Shown: piece by piece, positions 35,066 through 43,784 of the stretch
Position numbering within the stretch: position 1 is the stretch's first letter
Layout of the letters: every line of letters starts with the position of its first letter
Origin: Ornithinibacillus salinisoli
GTDB lineage: Bacteria; Bacillota; Bacilli; Bacillales; Amphibacillaceae
Direction: 5' to 3' (one strand)
Assembly (NCBI RefSeq): GCF_042682545.1
Contig: NZ_JBHUHQ010000013.1
Length of the DNA: 64,000 bases
The notes under the pieces: model-generated
Databases searched by the model: none
What the model was told of the DNA's origin: nothing
What the model saw: the letters and a program-made list of their open reading frames with translations, nothing else
Position numbers and translations under genes: made by a program

Positions 35066-35350
35066 ATGATGCCTGAGGTAACGATCGATCATCGTGAAAA
35101 AGCCTATGCCCTTCTAAAGGCTGATGCTGATAAAATATTACGGCTTATTGAAGTCCAAATTGAAAATTTGACGATGCCACAATGTCCTTTATACGAAGAA
35201 GTTTTGGATACGCAAATGTTTGGTCTTTCAAGGGAGATCGATTTTGCTGTACGTTTAAACTTAATCAGCGAAGATGAAGGTAAAGCACTTCTGGAAAATT
35301 TAGAGAGGCAGCTTAATATATTACATGAAGCAGCTCAAAATTCTGTTTGA
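35066..35350 (+). CDS. ylaN: UPF0358 family protein YlaN
   Basis: A 94-residue helical protein with 'ALLKADADKILRLIEVQIENLTMPQCPLYEEVLDTQMFGLSREIDFAVRL', diagnostic of YlaN. Recent work in Staphylococcus and Bacillus links YlaN to iron homeostasis through the regulator Fur. SD GGAGGGGAG. It precedes ftsW as in B. subtilis, with a terminator between. Confidence 0.92.
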   Translation: MMPEVTIDHREKAYALLKADADKILRLIEVQIENLTMPQCPLYEEVLDTQMFGLSREIDFAVRLNLISEDEGKALLENLERQLNILHEAAQNSV

Positions 35351-35378
35351 TGGATTCATGTATGAGGATTACGTAATT

Positions 35379-35415
35379 AAAACTTTGCCGGCATAGGATT
35401 TGGCAAGGTTTTTTT
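35379..35415 (+). terminator. Terminator of ylaN
   Basis: AACTTTGCC and GGCAAGGTT arms (one wobble) with a 12-base loop, then a run of seven T. Confidence 0.75.
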
Positions 35416-35536
35416 GTTTAATTAGGTTAGGGGAAGATGAAAGAGTTGAAATTCTAATGTTTCTTCCAAGAATGTGCTAAATTAGTAATAATTGCACATC
35501 ATTCTGCTTACTATTATTGAATTGAGGAGAAATAAC

Positions 35537-36724
35537 ATGATGCAGAAAATAAAGGACTACGACTATACGCTAATGATTATCCCAATACTTTTGACTGGCT
35601 TTGGAATAGTTATGATTTATAGCGCGAGTATGGTTCAAGCTGTTGTAGAGGGGTATGAAAGTAATCATTATTTAATGCGACAGATCCAATGGTTTTTCAT
35701 TTCGATGATTGGATTTACATTTTGTTGCATTTTACCATATAAATATTATCAAAAACTAATTAAAATAATTATATTAATAATTATTGGATTATTGTTAAGT
35801 GTTTTGGTTATTGGGGAAGAAATAAACAATGCTAAATCTTGGTTTGAGTTTGGTCCAGTAAATCTACAACCTGCGGAATTTGCCAAATTAGCATTAATCA
35901 TGTATTTAGCATCTGTATACTCCAAAAAGCAGGCCTACATAAATGATTTTAATAGAGCTGTATTGCCACCATTAGTTTTAACTGGGCTAATTTTAGGCTT
36001 AATTGTTATGCAGCCTGATATCGGTACAGCAGCTATTATATTTTTGATTGCTTGTTCCGTCATTTTTAGTTCGGGAATTCGAATAAAGCATTTATTTTTT
36101 CTAGTATCTATCGGGCTTATTATACTAGCTATAGCTGTACCAAATATGGTAACGGAGACAAGGATAAATAGATTTACAGGAGCATTTCAACCATTTAATG
36201 CTCCGGATTCAGCAGGCTATCATTTGATTCAGTCGTACCTAGCTATAGGTGGTGGAGGTATCACTGGAGAAGGTTTAGGACAAAGTGTTCAAAAATTAGG
36301 CTATTTGTTTGGACCACATACTGATTTTATTATGGCAATCATAGCTGAAGAGCTTGGATTTATTGGCGTTTTCCTAGTAATAGGGATGCTCGCTACAATT
36401 GTACTTCGTGGAATATTCATCGCGAGGAAATGTAATGATAACTTTGGTGCACTATTAGCAATTGGTATTTCCTTTATGGTAGGGATACAAGCTTTTATTA
36501 ATTTAGGTGCAATTAGTGGTTTACTACCAATTACAGGGGTAACGCTACCATTTGTAAGCTATGGAGGATCTTCATTACTAGTATTAATGATTTCCATGGG
36601 GATTTTAAATAACATTGCTAAGGATGTGAAAAAGAGCGAACAGGAACCTAAGCCTGTAACCGCACAAACTCCCCCAGTTAGAAATGTCTCTAATTATAAA
36701 GGAGGAAGAAAATGGTCAAGTTAA
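35537..36724 (+). CDS. ftsW: SEDS peptidoglycan polymerase FtsW
   Basis: The division-specific glycosyltransferase that builds septal peptidoglycan from lipid II. About ten membrane segments; MIYSAS near the N-terminus, LQPAEFAKLALIMYLA, the MQPDIGTAAIIFLI region and the C-terminal LPITGVTLPFVSYGGSS are SEDS signatures. ATG 35537 follows GAGGAG; the longer frame from 35492 has no SD. 395 residues. The end overlaps pycA by 13 bases and supplies its SD (AGGAGGAAG), so translation is coupled. Confidence 0.93.
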   Translation: MMQKIKDYDYTLMIIPILLTGFGIVMIYSASMVQAVVEGYESNHYLMRQIQWFFISMIGFTFCCILPYKYYQKLIKIIILIIIGLLLSVLVIGEEINNAKSWFEFGPVNLQPAEFAKLALIMYLASVYSKKQAYINDFNRAVLPPLVLTGLILGLIVMQPDIGTAAIIFLIACSVIFSSGIRIKHLFFLVSIGLIILAIAVPNMVTETRINRFTGAFQPFNAPDSAGYHLIQSYLAIGGGGITGEGLGQSVQKLGYLFGPHTDFIMAIIAEELGFIGVFLVIGMLATIVLRGIFIARKCNDNFGALLAIGISFMVGIQAFINLGAISGLLPITGVTLPFVSYGGSSLLVLMISMGILNNIAKDVKKSEQEPKPVTAQTPPVRNVSNYKGGRKWSS

Positions 36725-39700
36725 ATCAAGTTAATAAAATATTAGTTGCAAACCGTGGAGAAATAGCAATTCGTGTTTTTCGTGCATGTACAGAATTAAA
36801 TATTCGTACCGTTGCTATATATTCAAAAGAGGATTCAAGTTCGTATCATCGGTATAAGGCGGATGAGGCGTATTTAATAGGGGAAGGCAAAAAGCCAATT
36901 GATGCCTATTTGGATATCGAAGGGATTATTGAACTTGCCAAAGAAGTTGGTGTAGACGCTATTCACCCAGGGTATGGCTTTTTATCTGAGAATATTCGAT
37001 TTGCTAAACGCTGTGAAGAAGAAGGGATTGTTTTTATTGGTCCTACGAGTGAACATTTACATATGTTTGGAGATAAAGTAAGAGCTAGGCAACAAGCAAC
37101 TCAAGCTGGATTACCAGTTATTCCTGGGAGTGATGGTCCGGTTGATAGCCTCCAAGAAGTGGAGGCGTTTGGTGAAAAGCATGGATACCCCATTATCATT
37201 AAGGCATCACTAGGTGGTGGTGGACGAGGCATGCGAATTGTACGGAATGCCAGTAATGTAGCAGAAAGCTTTGATCGAGCTAAATCAGAGGCAAAAGCAG
37301 CTTTTGGCAATGATGAAGTTTATGTCGAGAAATTAATAGAAAATCCAAAACATATAGAAGTACAAATAATCGGTGATCAGCATGGAAATATTGTCCATTT
37401 ATATGAACGAGATTGCTCTGTTCAACGGAGGCACCAAAAGGTTGTTGAAATAGCACCAAGTGTCTCCTTGAATGAAAATCTACGAGAGAAAATATGTCAG
37501 TCAGCAGTTGATTTAATGAAGAATGTGGCATACATTAATGCCGGAACCGTTGAATTTCTAGTAACTGGGGAAGATTTTTTCTTTATTGAAGTAAATCCAA
37601 GAATTCAAGTGGAACATACGATCACAGAAATGATTACTGGCGTAGATATTGCACAGACACAAATTAAAATTGCTGATGGACAAAATATTCATGATGTTTC
37701 TATCGGTATACCACAACAGCATGAAATTACAACATTGGGTTATGCGATTCAGTCTCGCGTAACTACCGAAGACCCTCTTAATAACTTCATGCCCGATTCT
37801 GGTAAAATAATGGTTTATCGAACAGGTGGGGGATTCGGAGTCCGTCTGGATGCAGGGAATGGGTTTCAAGGTGCAGAGATATCACCTCACTATGATTCAT
37901 TATTAGTGAAAGTTTCTACATGGGCATTAACATTTGAGCAATCCGCTCAAAAAATGGTGCGGAACTTAAAAGAATTCCGTATTCGAGGCATAAAAACAAA
38001 CATTCCTTTTTTAGAAAATGTAATTCTTCATAAGCAATTTATGAATGGGGAGTACAATACGACTTTTATTGACCAAACTCCAGAATTATTTGTTTTTCCA
38101 AAACGAAAAGATCGTGGAACAAAAATGTTAACCTATATTGGTCACACGACAATTAATGGGTTTGAAGGAATGACCAAACAATCAAAACCTTCCTTTTCTG
38201 TTCCAGCACTTCCTAAAGTAAACAAACTAGAAAGTATGCAACATGGTACAAAGCAAATACTCGATGAGCGTGGGCCAGAAGGTTTGGCTACCTGGTTAAA
38301 AGAACAGAAAGAGGTTTTATTAACAGACACTACCTTCCGAGATGCGCATCAGTCATTACTTGCAACAAGAGTCCGTACGAAGGATCTTGTTCAAATAGCG
38401 GAACCAACTTCTAATTTGCTTCCAAATCTTTTTTCAGTAGAGATGTGGGGTGGAGCAACTTTTGATGTTGCATATCGCTTCTTAAAAGAGGATCCATGGG
38501 AACGCTTGTTAAAATTACGTAAAAAAATGCCAAATATTCTATTTCAGATGTTATTAAGAGCCAGCAATGCAGTAGGGTATAAAAATTATCCAGATAATTT
38601 AATTAATGAATTTGTGGAAAAGAGTTCTTCAGCCGGCATTGATGTTTTCCGTATTTTTGATAGTTTAAACTGGGTCGAAGGTATGAAGCCTGCAATTGAC
38701 GCTGTACGGGAAAATAATAAGATTGCAGAAGCTGCTATTTGTTATACAGGTAATATCTTGGATGCTAGTAGGTCAAAGTATGATTTGGCATACTATAAGA
38801 AAATTGCGAGAGAGCTAGAGCAGGCAGGTGCCCATATTTTAGGTATAAAAGATATGGCTGGCTTACTAAAACCAGAAGCTGCATATCAACTCATATCAAC
38901 TTTAAAAGAATCAGTTGATCTACCTATTCATCTGCATACGCATGATACAAGTGGAAATGGTATTTATACTTATGCACGTGCAATTGAAGCTGGAGTTGAT
39001 GCAGTTGATGTTGCTTGTGGTCCGATGGCTGGATTAACTTCTCAGCCTAGTGCTCAAACGTTATATCATGCCCTTGAAGGAACAGCTCGTCAACCACGAG
39101 TAAATGTAGATTCCTATGAAAAACTGTCACATTATTGGGAAGGAGTAAGGGATTACTATCAAGCGTTTGAGAGTGGAATGAAAGCACCTCATACTGAAAT
39201 ATATTTACACGAAATGCCTGGTGGACAATATAGTAACTTAAGACAGCAAGCAAAAGCTGTTGGTCTGGAAGATAGATGGAATGAGGTTAAATCAATGTTC
39301 CGTCGCGTAAACGATATGTTTGGTGATATCGTAAAAGTTACTCCTTCATCAAAGGTAGTGGGGGATATGACCTTATTTATGGTTCAAAATAATCTTACGG
39401 AAGATGATATATATGAAAAGGGAGAAACGATCAATTTTCCTGATTCCGTAGTAGAACTTGCTGAAGGTTTATTAGGACAACCATACCAAGGTTTTCCACA
39501 GGAACTACAACGGATCATTTTAAAAGGTAAAAAGCCTATAAAGGTTCGTCCTGGTGAATTAATGGATCCAATTAATTTTAATCAGTTAAAAGAGTCTTTA
39601 TTTAAGACATTAGACCGTCAAGTAACGAGCTTTGATATGATTGCTTATGCACTATATCCGAAGGTATTTATGGATTATCATCGCTTTTATGAGTCATATG

Positions 39701-40155
39701 GTGATGTTTCTGTATTAGATACACCAACATTTTTCTATGGGATGAATATAGGTGAGGTTATTGAGGTCGAAATTGAACAAGGAAAGACGTTAATCGTTAA
39801 GTTGGTTTCTATTTCAGAAGCACGTTCTGACGGTACGAGAGTTGTTTATTTTGAATTGAACGGTCAATCACGTCAAGTAGTAGTTAAAGATGAAAGTGTA
39901 CAATCCTTAGTTGAAACCAAGCCGAAAGTAGACAAAGCCAATGATAAACAAATTGGTGCAACCATGCCTGGAACAGTTGTTAAAGTCATTTCAGAAAAAG
40001 GACAACAAGTTAACAAAGGAGAACACTTACTTATAACGGAAGCAATGAAGATGGAAACTACCGTCCAAGCTCCTTATTCTGGAACAATAAAATCCATACA
40101 TGTGAAAGATGGGGATGCAATAGCGGTCAATGATTTGTTAATTGAATTTGAGTAA
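36712..40155 (+). CDS. pycA: Pyruvate carboxylase
   Basis: It makes oxaloacetate from pyruvate, bicarbonate and ATP. Domains in order: biotin carboxylase (1-450; ANRGEIAIRVFRAC, KASLGGGGRGMRIV, ERDCSVQRRHQKVVE, EVNPRIQVEHT), carboxyltransferase (from about 540; LLTDTTFRDAHQSLLATRVRT, LHTHDTSGNG), and biotin carrier (EAMKMET, about 35 residues from the end). 1147 residues, full length. In B. subtilis PycA is activated by DarB, whose gene is also in this window; Listeria and Lactococcus pyruvate carboxylases bind c-di-AMP directly. Confidence 0.97.
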   Translation: MVKLNQVNKILVANRGEIAIRVFRACTELNIRTVAIYSKEDSSSYHRYKADEAYLIGEGKKPIDAYLDIEGIIELAKEVGVDAIHPGYGFLSENIRFAKRCEEEGIVFIGPTSEHLHMFGDKVRARQQATQAGLPVIPGSDGPVDSLQEVEAFGEKHGYPIIIKASLGGGGRGMRIVRNASNVAESFDRAKSEAKAAFGNDEVYVEKLIENPKHIEVQIIGDQHGNIVHLYERDCSVQRRHQKVVEIAPSVSLNENLREKICQSAVDLMKNVAYINAGTVEFLVTGEDFFFIEVNPRIQVEHTITEMITGVDIAQTQIKIADGQNIHDVSIGIPQQHEITTLGYAIQSRVTTEDPLNNFMPDSGKIMVYRTGGGFGVRLDAGNGFQGAEISPHYDSLLVKVSTWALTFEQSAQKMVRNLKEFRIRGIKTNIPFLENVILHKQFMNGEYNTTFIDQTPELFVFPKRKDRGTKMLTYIGHTTINGFEGMTKQSKPSFSVPALPKVNKLESMQHGTKQILDERGPEGLATWLKEQKEVLLTDTTFRDAHQSLLATRVRTKDLVQIAEPTSNLLPNLFSVEMWGGATFDVAYRFLKEDPWERLLKLRKKMPNILFQMLLRASNAVGYKNYPDNLINEFVEKSSSAGIDVFRIFDSLNWVEGMKPAIDAVRENNKIAEAAICYTGNILDASRSKYDLAYYKKIARELEQAGAHILGIKDMAGLLKPEAAYQLISTLKESVDLPIHLHTHDTSGNGIYTYARAIEAGVDAVDVACGPMAGLTSQPSAQTLYHALEGTARQPRVNVDSYEKLSHYWEGVRDYYQAFESGMKAPHTEIYLHEMPGGQYSNLRQQAKAVGLEDRWNEVKSMFRRVNDMFGDIVKVTPSSKVVGDMTLFMVQNNLTEDDIYEKGETINFPDSVVELAEGLLGQPYQGFPQELQRIILKGKKPIKVRPGELMDPINFNQLKESLFKTLDRQVTSFDMIAYALYPKVFMDYHRFYESYGDVSVLDTPTFFYGMNIGEVIEVEIEQGKTLIVKLVSISEARSDGTRVVYFELNGQSRQVVVKDESVQSLVETKPKVDKANDKQIGATMPGTVVKVISEKGQQVNKGEHLLITEAMKMETTVQAPYSGTIKSIHVKDGDAIAVNDLLIEFE

Positions 40156-40159
40156 TTGA

Positions 40160-40202
40160 AAAAGGGCGGAAGAAACTCATATGTTTCTTCCGCCCTTGTT
40201 AT
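40160..40202. terminator. Terminator between pycA and ctaA
   Basis: Fifteen-base arms AAGGGCGGAAGAAAC and GTTTCTTCCGCCCTT in a convergent gap. Confidence 0.85.
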
Positions 40203-40205
40203 ATA

Positions 40206-41165
40206 TTATTTTATTTTCGTAAAACCGTTTGAATGATTCGTGTTTTCATTTCTTTTTTCCATCGCGGCGCTTCTTGAGGAAAGAAGGATAAAGTAGCTTA
40301 ACATAGCAAAATAACAAGAAATTACTAGTGCGTGCAGTAATGCAATACCAAGATTAAGTAAAGTAAAGATTATCATGGCACCGAAAAATACTTGTAATGA
40401 AATTAATATTAATACCGTCGTCCATCCCCATAACATCACACGGGAATGGCGGTATTGTTTAACCATTCGAATAAATAGTAGCACTGTCCAAATAAATAAT
40501 ATACCTGCAGCTAAACGGTGTCCCATTTGGATCCATTGTTCAAGACTATAATCTGAAAAAGCAAAAGGGGTATAATTCGTACAAAACGGCCAATCACCAC
40601 ATACAAGATTGGCGTTTGTATGGCGAACTAATGCACCAGTATATACTACTAAAAGGGTATAGATTGTAAGTGCATATATTTCCATTCGATGCCTTTTTTT
40701 TATGTGAAGAGAATTTGCGTCAAATTTTTGATCAATTTCAAAAATAAGTAACATTAGTAAGAATACGGCTGCAAAAGAAATAAGAGAGATGCCAAAGTGA
40801 GCAGCCAATACAAAATCAGATTGTCCCCAGATAACTGCCGCTGCACCAATAAGTCCTTGTAATACTAGAAAGAATAAAGATAAAAACGATAGAAATTTCA
40901 CCTCGCGAATATAACCAATATGTTTCCATGAAAGGAAAGAGAGCAATAGTACAATAAATCCAACTGATCCAGAAACTAATCTGTGACTAAGTTCTATAAT
41001 TAATTCTGGCGTAATATCTTTTGGAATGAATTCTCCATTACATAATGGCCAACTAGCTCCACATCCTGCTCCTGATTCTGTTTTGGTCACTAGTGCACCA
41101 CCAATTAATATAAATATCATTCCAGTAGATGCTACTACCGATAGCCATTTTAATATTTTTATCAT
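40206..41165 (-). CDS. ctaA: Heme A synthase
   Basis: A membrane enzyme that oxidises the methyl of heme O to a formyl group, giving heme A for the caa3 oxidase. Eight hydrophobic segments. The four heme-ligating His regions (IELSHRLVSG, AAHFGISL, QMGHRLAAG, ALLHALVIS) and the two extracellular Cys pairs (GCGASWPLC, VCGDWPFC) are present. 319 residues. It is divergent from ctaB across a 533-base gap. Confidence 0.95.
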   Translation of the reverse strand: MIKILKWLSVVASTGMIFILIGGALVTKTESGAGCGASWPLCNGEFIPKDITPELIIELSHRLVSGSVGFIVLLLSFLSWKHIGYIREVKFLSFLSLFFLVLQGLIGAAAVIWGQSDFVLAAHFGISLISFAAVFLLMLLIFEIDQKFDANSLHIKKRHRMEIYALTIYTLLVVYTGALVRHTNANLVCGDWPFCTNYTPFAFSDYSLEQWIQMGHRLAAGILFIWTVLLFIRMVKQYRHSRVMLWGWTTVLILISLQVFFGAMIIFTLLNLGIALLHALVISCYFAMLSYFILLSSRSAAMEKRNENTNHSNGFTKIK

Positions 41166-41486
41166 AAGTAAATCCTCACTTCGTGTTGTTTAATGAGCAA
41201 ATAAATTTTGTAATCCATTTTAATTTCTATCTTCCATAATAATATCTTACTATTATATAAATCAATAAAATAATAGCAAAACGAAACAATTGACACATAA
41301 TTTACATATTATCACGTTTTATTACTATTTTCATGTTCAAAAATAGAAAAAAACCTTGCATTGTTTTCGATTGTCTGCTAGAAATAATGTAGGGGATATT
41401 TGATAAGCTTCAAAATACTGTGTCCATGTTTTGGGCAGCTACATATTTTTGCTAAATGAAGGCTGAGATGCCTTTTATTTTATTTT

Positions 41487-41516
41487 ATATATGACATTCA
41501 CAAAATTGTCATATAT
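41487..41516. promoter_or_regulatory. Perfect inverted repeat in the ctaA-ctaB gap
   Basis: ATATATGACA and TGTCATATAT (10 of 10) flank a 10-base loop that contains ATTCACAAA, the complement of the ResD-type motif TTTGTGAAT. ResD controls ctaA in B. subtilis. This may be an operator; distance to ctaA is over 300 bases. Confidence 0.4.
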
Positions 41517-41585
41517 CATCTGATAGGCAGTCAATATCATGTAGCAAAATAGAATATTCAATTCGTTCCATGATACAATGAAGAA

Positions 41586-41671
41586 TATAATAAGGATACT
41601 TAAGGGAATAGTAATAACGAATAGTTCTATAACTACTCAAAAGTATGCTTATTTAGATGTGTTCCTTAAGT
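41586..41671 (+). promoter_or_regulatory. ctaB leader: -10 element and inverted repeat
   Basis: A perfect TATAAT at 41586-41591 lacks a good -35, which suggests activator dependence. In the presumed leader ACTTAAGGGAA (41598) pairs with TTCCTTAAGT (41662), just before the ctaB SD. The remaining gap 41166-41480 is AT-rich, with no gene seen. Confidence 0.4.
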
Positions 41672-41698
41672 CAGGAATATGAAGGGGGGATAATCATA

Positions 41699-42643
41699 AT
41701 GAACAAGGCCGAGACAACAACTTCTTCACAGGTGTTGGGGAATGTAACTGTATCAAAGGAAAATAAAACTTCATTATTATCAGACTTAAAAGCTCTCATT
41801 AAAGTTGGTATTGTTAATTCAAATTTAATGACAACCGTTGCTGGTTTTCTATTAGCACTTCACTTTACCAATTCCTCGTTTACGGCAAATTGGGACATAT
41901 TAATACTAACAATAACTGGGACTGCACTTGTTATAGCGGGTGGTTGTATTCTCAATAATTGGTATGATGTAGATATCGATCCGAAGATGACTCGAACTAA
42001 GAAGCGTCCAACGGTGACAGGTAATTTATCACTAAAGACAGTGTTAGGCCTAGGAGTTGGATCAACTGTTATTGGATTGATCTTATTGTTATTTACAACA
42101 ATGGAAGCTGCCTTCATAGCATTATTTGGCTGGGTTGCTTACGTAATCTTATACACCATGTGGTCTAAAAGAAGATATACACTTAATACAGTAGTAGGTA
42201 GTTTTTCTGGTGCAGTTCCACCATTAATTGGTTGGACAGCAATCGAACCAAGTCTTCATATCGTGCCAATTGTTCTGTTTCTCATTATGTTTATATGGCA
42301 AACTCCACATTTTCTTGCATTAGCAATGAAAAAAGTAGATGATTACAAAGCAGCTAATATTCCAATGCTTCCAGTTGTATATGGATTTGAATTTACAAAG
42401 CGACAAATTGTCATTTATATTGCTTGCTTACTGCCATTACCATTTTTCCTGCTGGAATTAGGAACCATTTTCGTAACGATTGCTTCGTTACTAAATGTAG
42501 GGTGGCTAATTTTAGCGATAAGAGGATTTTTTGTAAATGATGATTTGAAATGGGCAAACATGATTTTTATCTATTCATTAAATTATTTAACAATTTTATT
42601 TGTAATGATGGCAATAATAACTATCGATTTCCCTATTAATTAA
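41699..42643 (+). CDS. ctaB: Protoheme IX farnesyltransferase (heme O synthase)
   Basis: A UbiA-family prenyltransferase that adds farnesyl to heme B. The first Asp-rich motif NNWYDVDIDPKMTRTKKRPTVTG and the second loop DDYKAANIPMLPVVYG are present among eight or nine membrane segments. ATG 41699 has GGGGGGA upstream; the frame from 41657 lacks an SD. 314 residues. It heads the ctaB-ctaCDEF run. Confidence 0.95.
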   Translation: MNKAETTTSSQVLGNVTVSKENKTSLLSDLKALIKVGIVNSNLMTTVAGFLLALHFTNSSFTANWDILILTITGTALVIAGGCILNNWYDVDIDPKMTRTKKRPTVTGNLSLKTVLGLGVGSTVIGLILLLFTTMEAAFIALFGWVAYVILYTMWSKRRYTLNTVVGSFSGAVPPLIGWTAIEPSLHIVPIVLFLIMFIWQTPHFLALAMKKVDDYKAANIPMLPVVYGFEFTKRQIVIYIACLLPLPFFLLELGTIFVTIASLLNVGWLILAIRGFFVNDDLKWANMIFIYSLNYLTILFVMMAIITIDFPIN

Positions 42644-42688
42644 TATAAAAAATAAGGATGAATGAAGTAGAAAGAGAGGTATAAATAC

Positions 42689-43741
42689 ATGTTAGGTTGG
42701 ATGGGAAAATTTAGAGCTTTATTCCTATTAAGCTCATTAGCACTAGTATTATCTGGCTGTGGTAAGGAAAATTTAACAGCTTTAGTACCTAAGGGGTATG
42801 GTGCTGAGTCTTCATTGGATTTAATTATTTTAACAACCGTTATCATGCTATTTGTTTTTGCGATAGTAATGGTAATTTATGTGATTGCACTCGTGCGTTT
42901 TCGTAAGAGAAAAGGTCAGGAAGATTACATACCAAAACAAGTTGAAGGAAACCATACTTTAGAAACTGTATGGACAGTGATTCCAATCCTGTTATTGATC
43001 ATCATTGCGATACCAACAGTTATTGCAACATTTGATTTAGCTGATGAAACTGATGCAAAAGATGCAATCAATGTAAGTGTTACTGGGAATCAGTATTGGT
43101 GGCATTTTGATTATGCAGGAGAAGAAATACAAACTAGTCAGGACTTATATATTCCTGTTGGTGAAAAAGTATATTTAAACATGCTTTCTTCTGATGTTAT
43201 TCATTCACTATGGGTTCCATCACTATCAGGTAAAATGGACGTAAACCCAGAAAATGAAAACACCATGTATATTGAAGCGTATGAAGAAGGCGTTTACTGG
43301 GGGAAATGTGCTGAATTCTGTGGTCCTTCTCATTCATTAATGGACTTTAAAATTGTAGTAGTAAGTCCAGAGGAGTATGAGCAATGGATAGCAGATATGC
43401 AAAATGTAGATCCAGAAGCAGAGCCTGAAGATGCAGTAGCAGCAGAAGGTCAAGGATTGTTTGAAGAGAATAACTGTATGGCATGTCATGCAATCGGTTC
43501 ATCACCAGTTCAAACAGGTCCGAATTTAACGAATATCGGAGACCGTTCACGCCTTGCTGGTACCGAGGAACTGACAAAAGCCAACTTAGTAGAATGGCTT
43601 AAAGACCCTGAAAAATTAAAACCAGGAAATAAAATGACAGATAAATACCCATCACTTTCAGATGAAGATGCTGATAAGATTGCGGAGTATTTACTACAGT
43701 TACAGCCTTCTGACATAACACCTGAAAGCGCTGGTAACTAA
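42689..43741 (+). CDS. ctaC: caa3 cytochrome c oxidase subunit II with fused cytochrome c
   Basis: A lipoprotein-type signal (LSGCG), two membrane segments, then the CuA domain: His in DVIHSLWVP and the cluster WGKCAEFCGPSHSLMDF supply the two Cys, Glu, His and Met ligands. A C-terminal cytochrome c domain has CMACH and an axial Met in GNKMTDKYP. This fusion identifies a caa3 oxidase. 350 residues. The Sco protein at 1.9 kb probably loads its copper. Confidence 0.96.
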   Translation: MLGWMGKFRALFLLSSLALVLSGCGKENLTALVPKGYGAESSLDLIILTTVIMLFVFAIVMVIYVIALVRFRKRKGQEDYIPKQVEGNHTLETVWTVIPILLLIIIAIPTVIATFDLADETDAKDAINVSVTGNQYWWHFDYAGEEIQTSQDLYIPVGEKVYLNMLSSDVIHSLWVPSLSGKMDVNPENENTMYIEAYEEGVYWGKCAEFCGPSHSLMDFKIVVVSPEEYEQWIADMQNVDPEAEPEDAVAAEGQGLFEENNCMACHAIGSSPVQTGPNLTNIGDRSRLAGTEELTKANLVEWLKDPEKLKPGNKMTDKYPSLSDEDADKIAEYLLQLQPSDITPESAGN

Positions 43742-43784
43742 TTAATAAAATAGGGATGGAAGACGTAAAAGGGAGGTTTAACTT

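Noticed and set aside
41461..41475. GGCTGAGATGCC, which resembles the core of a TPP riboswitch
   Set aside because: The other conserved parts of the THI box are absent and the downstream genes make heme A, not thiamine.
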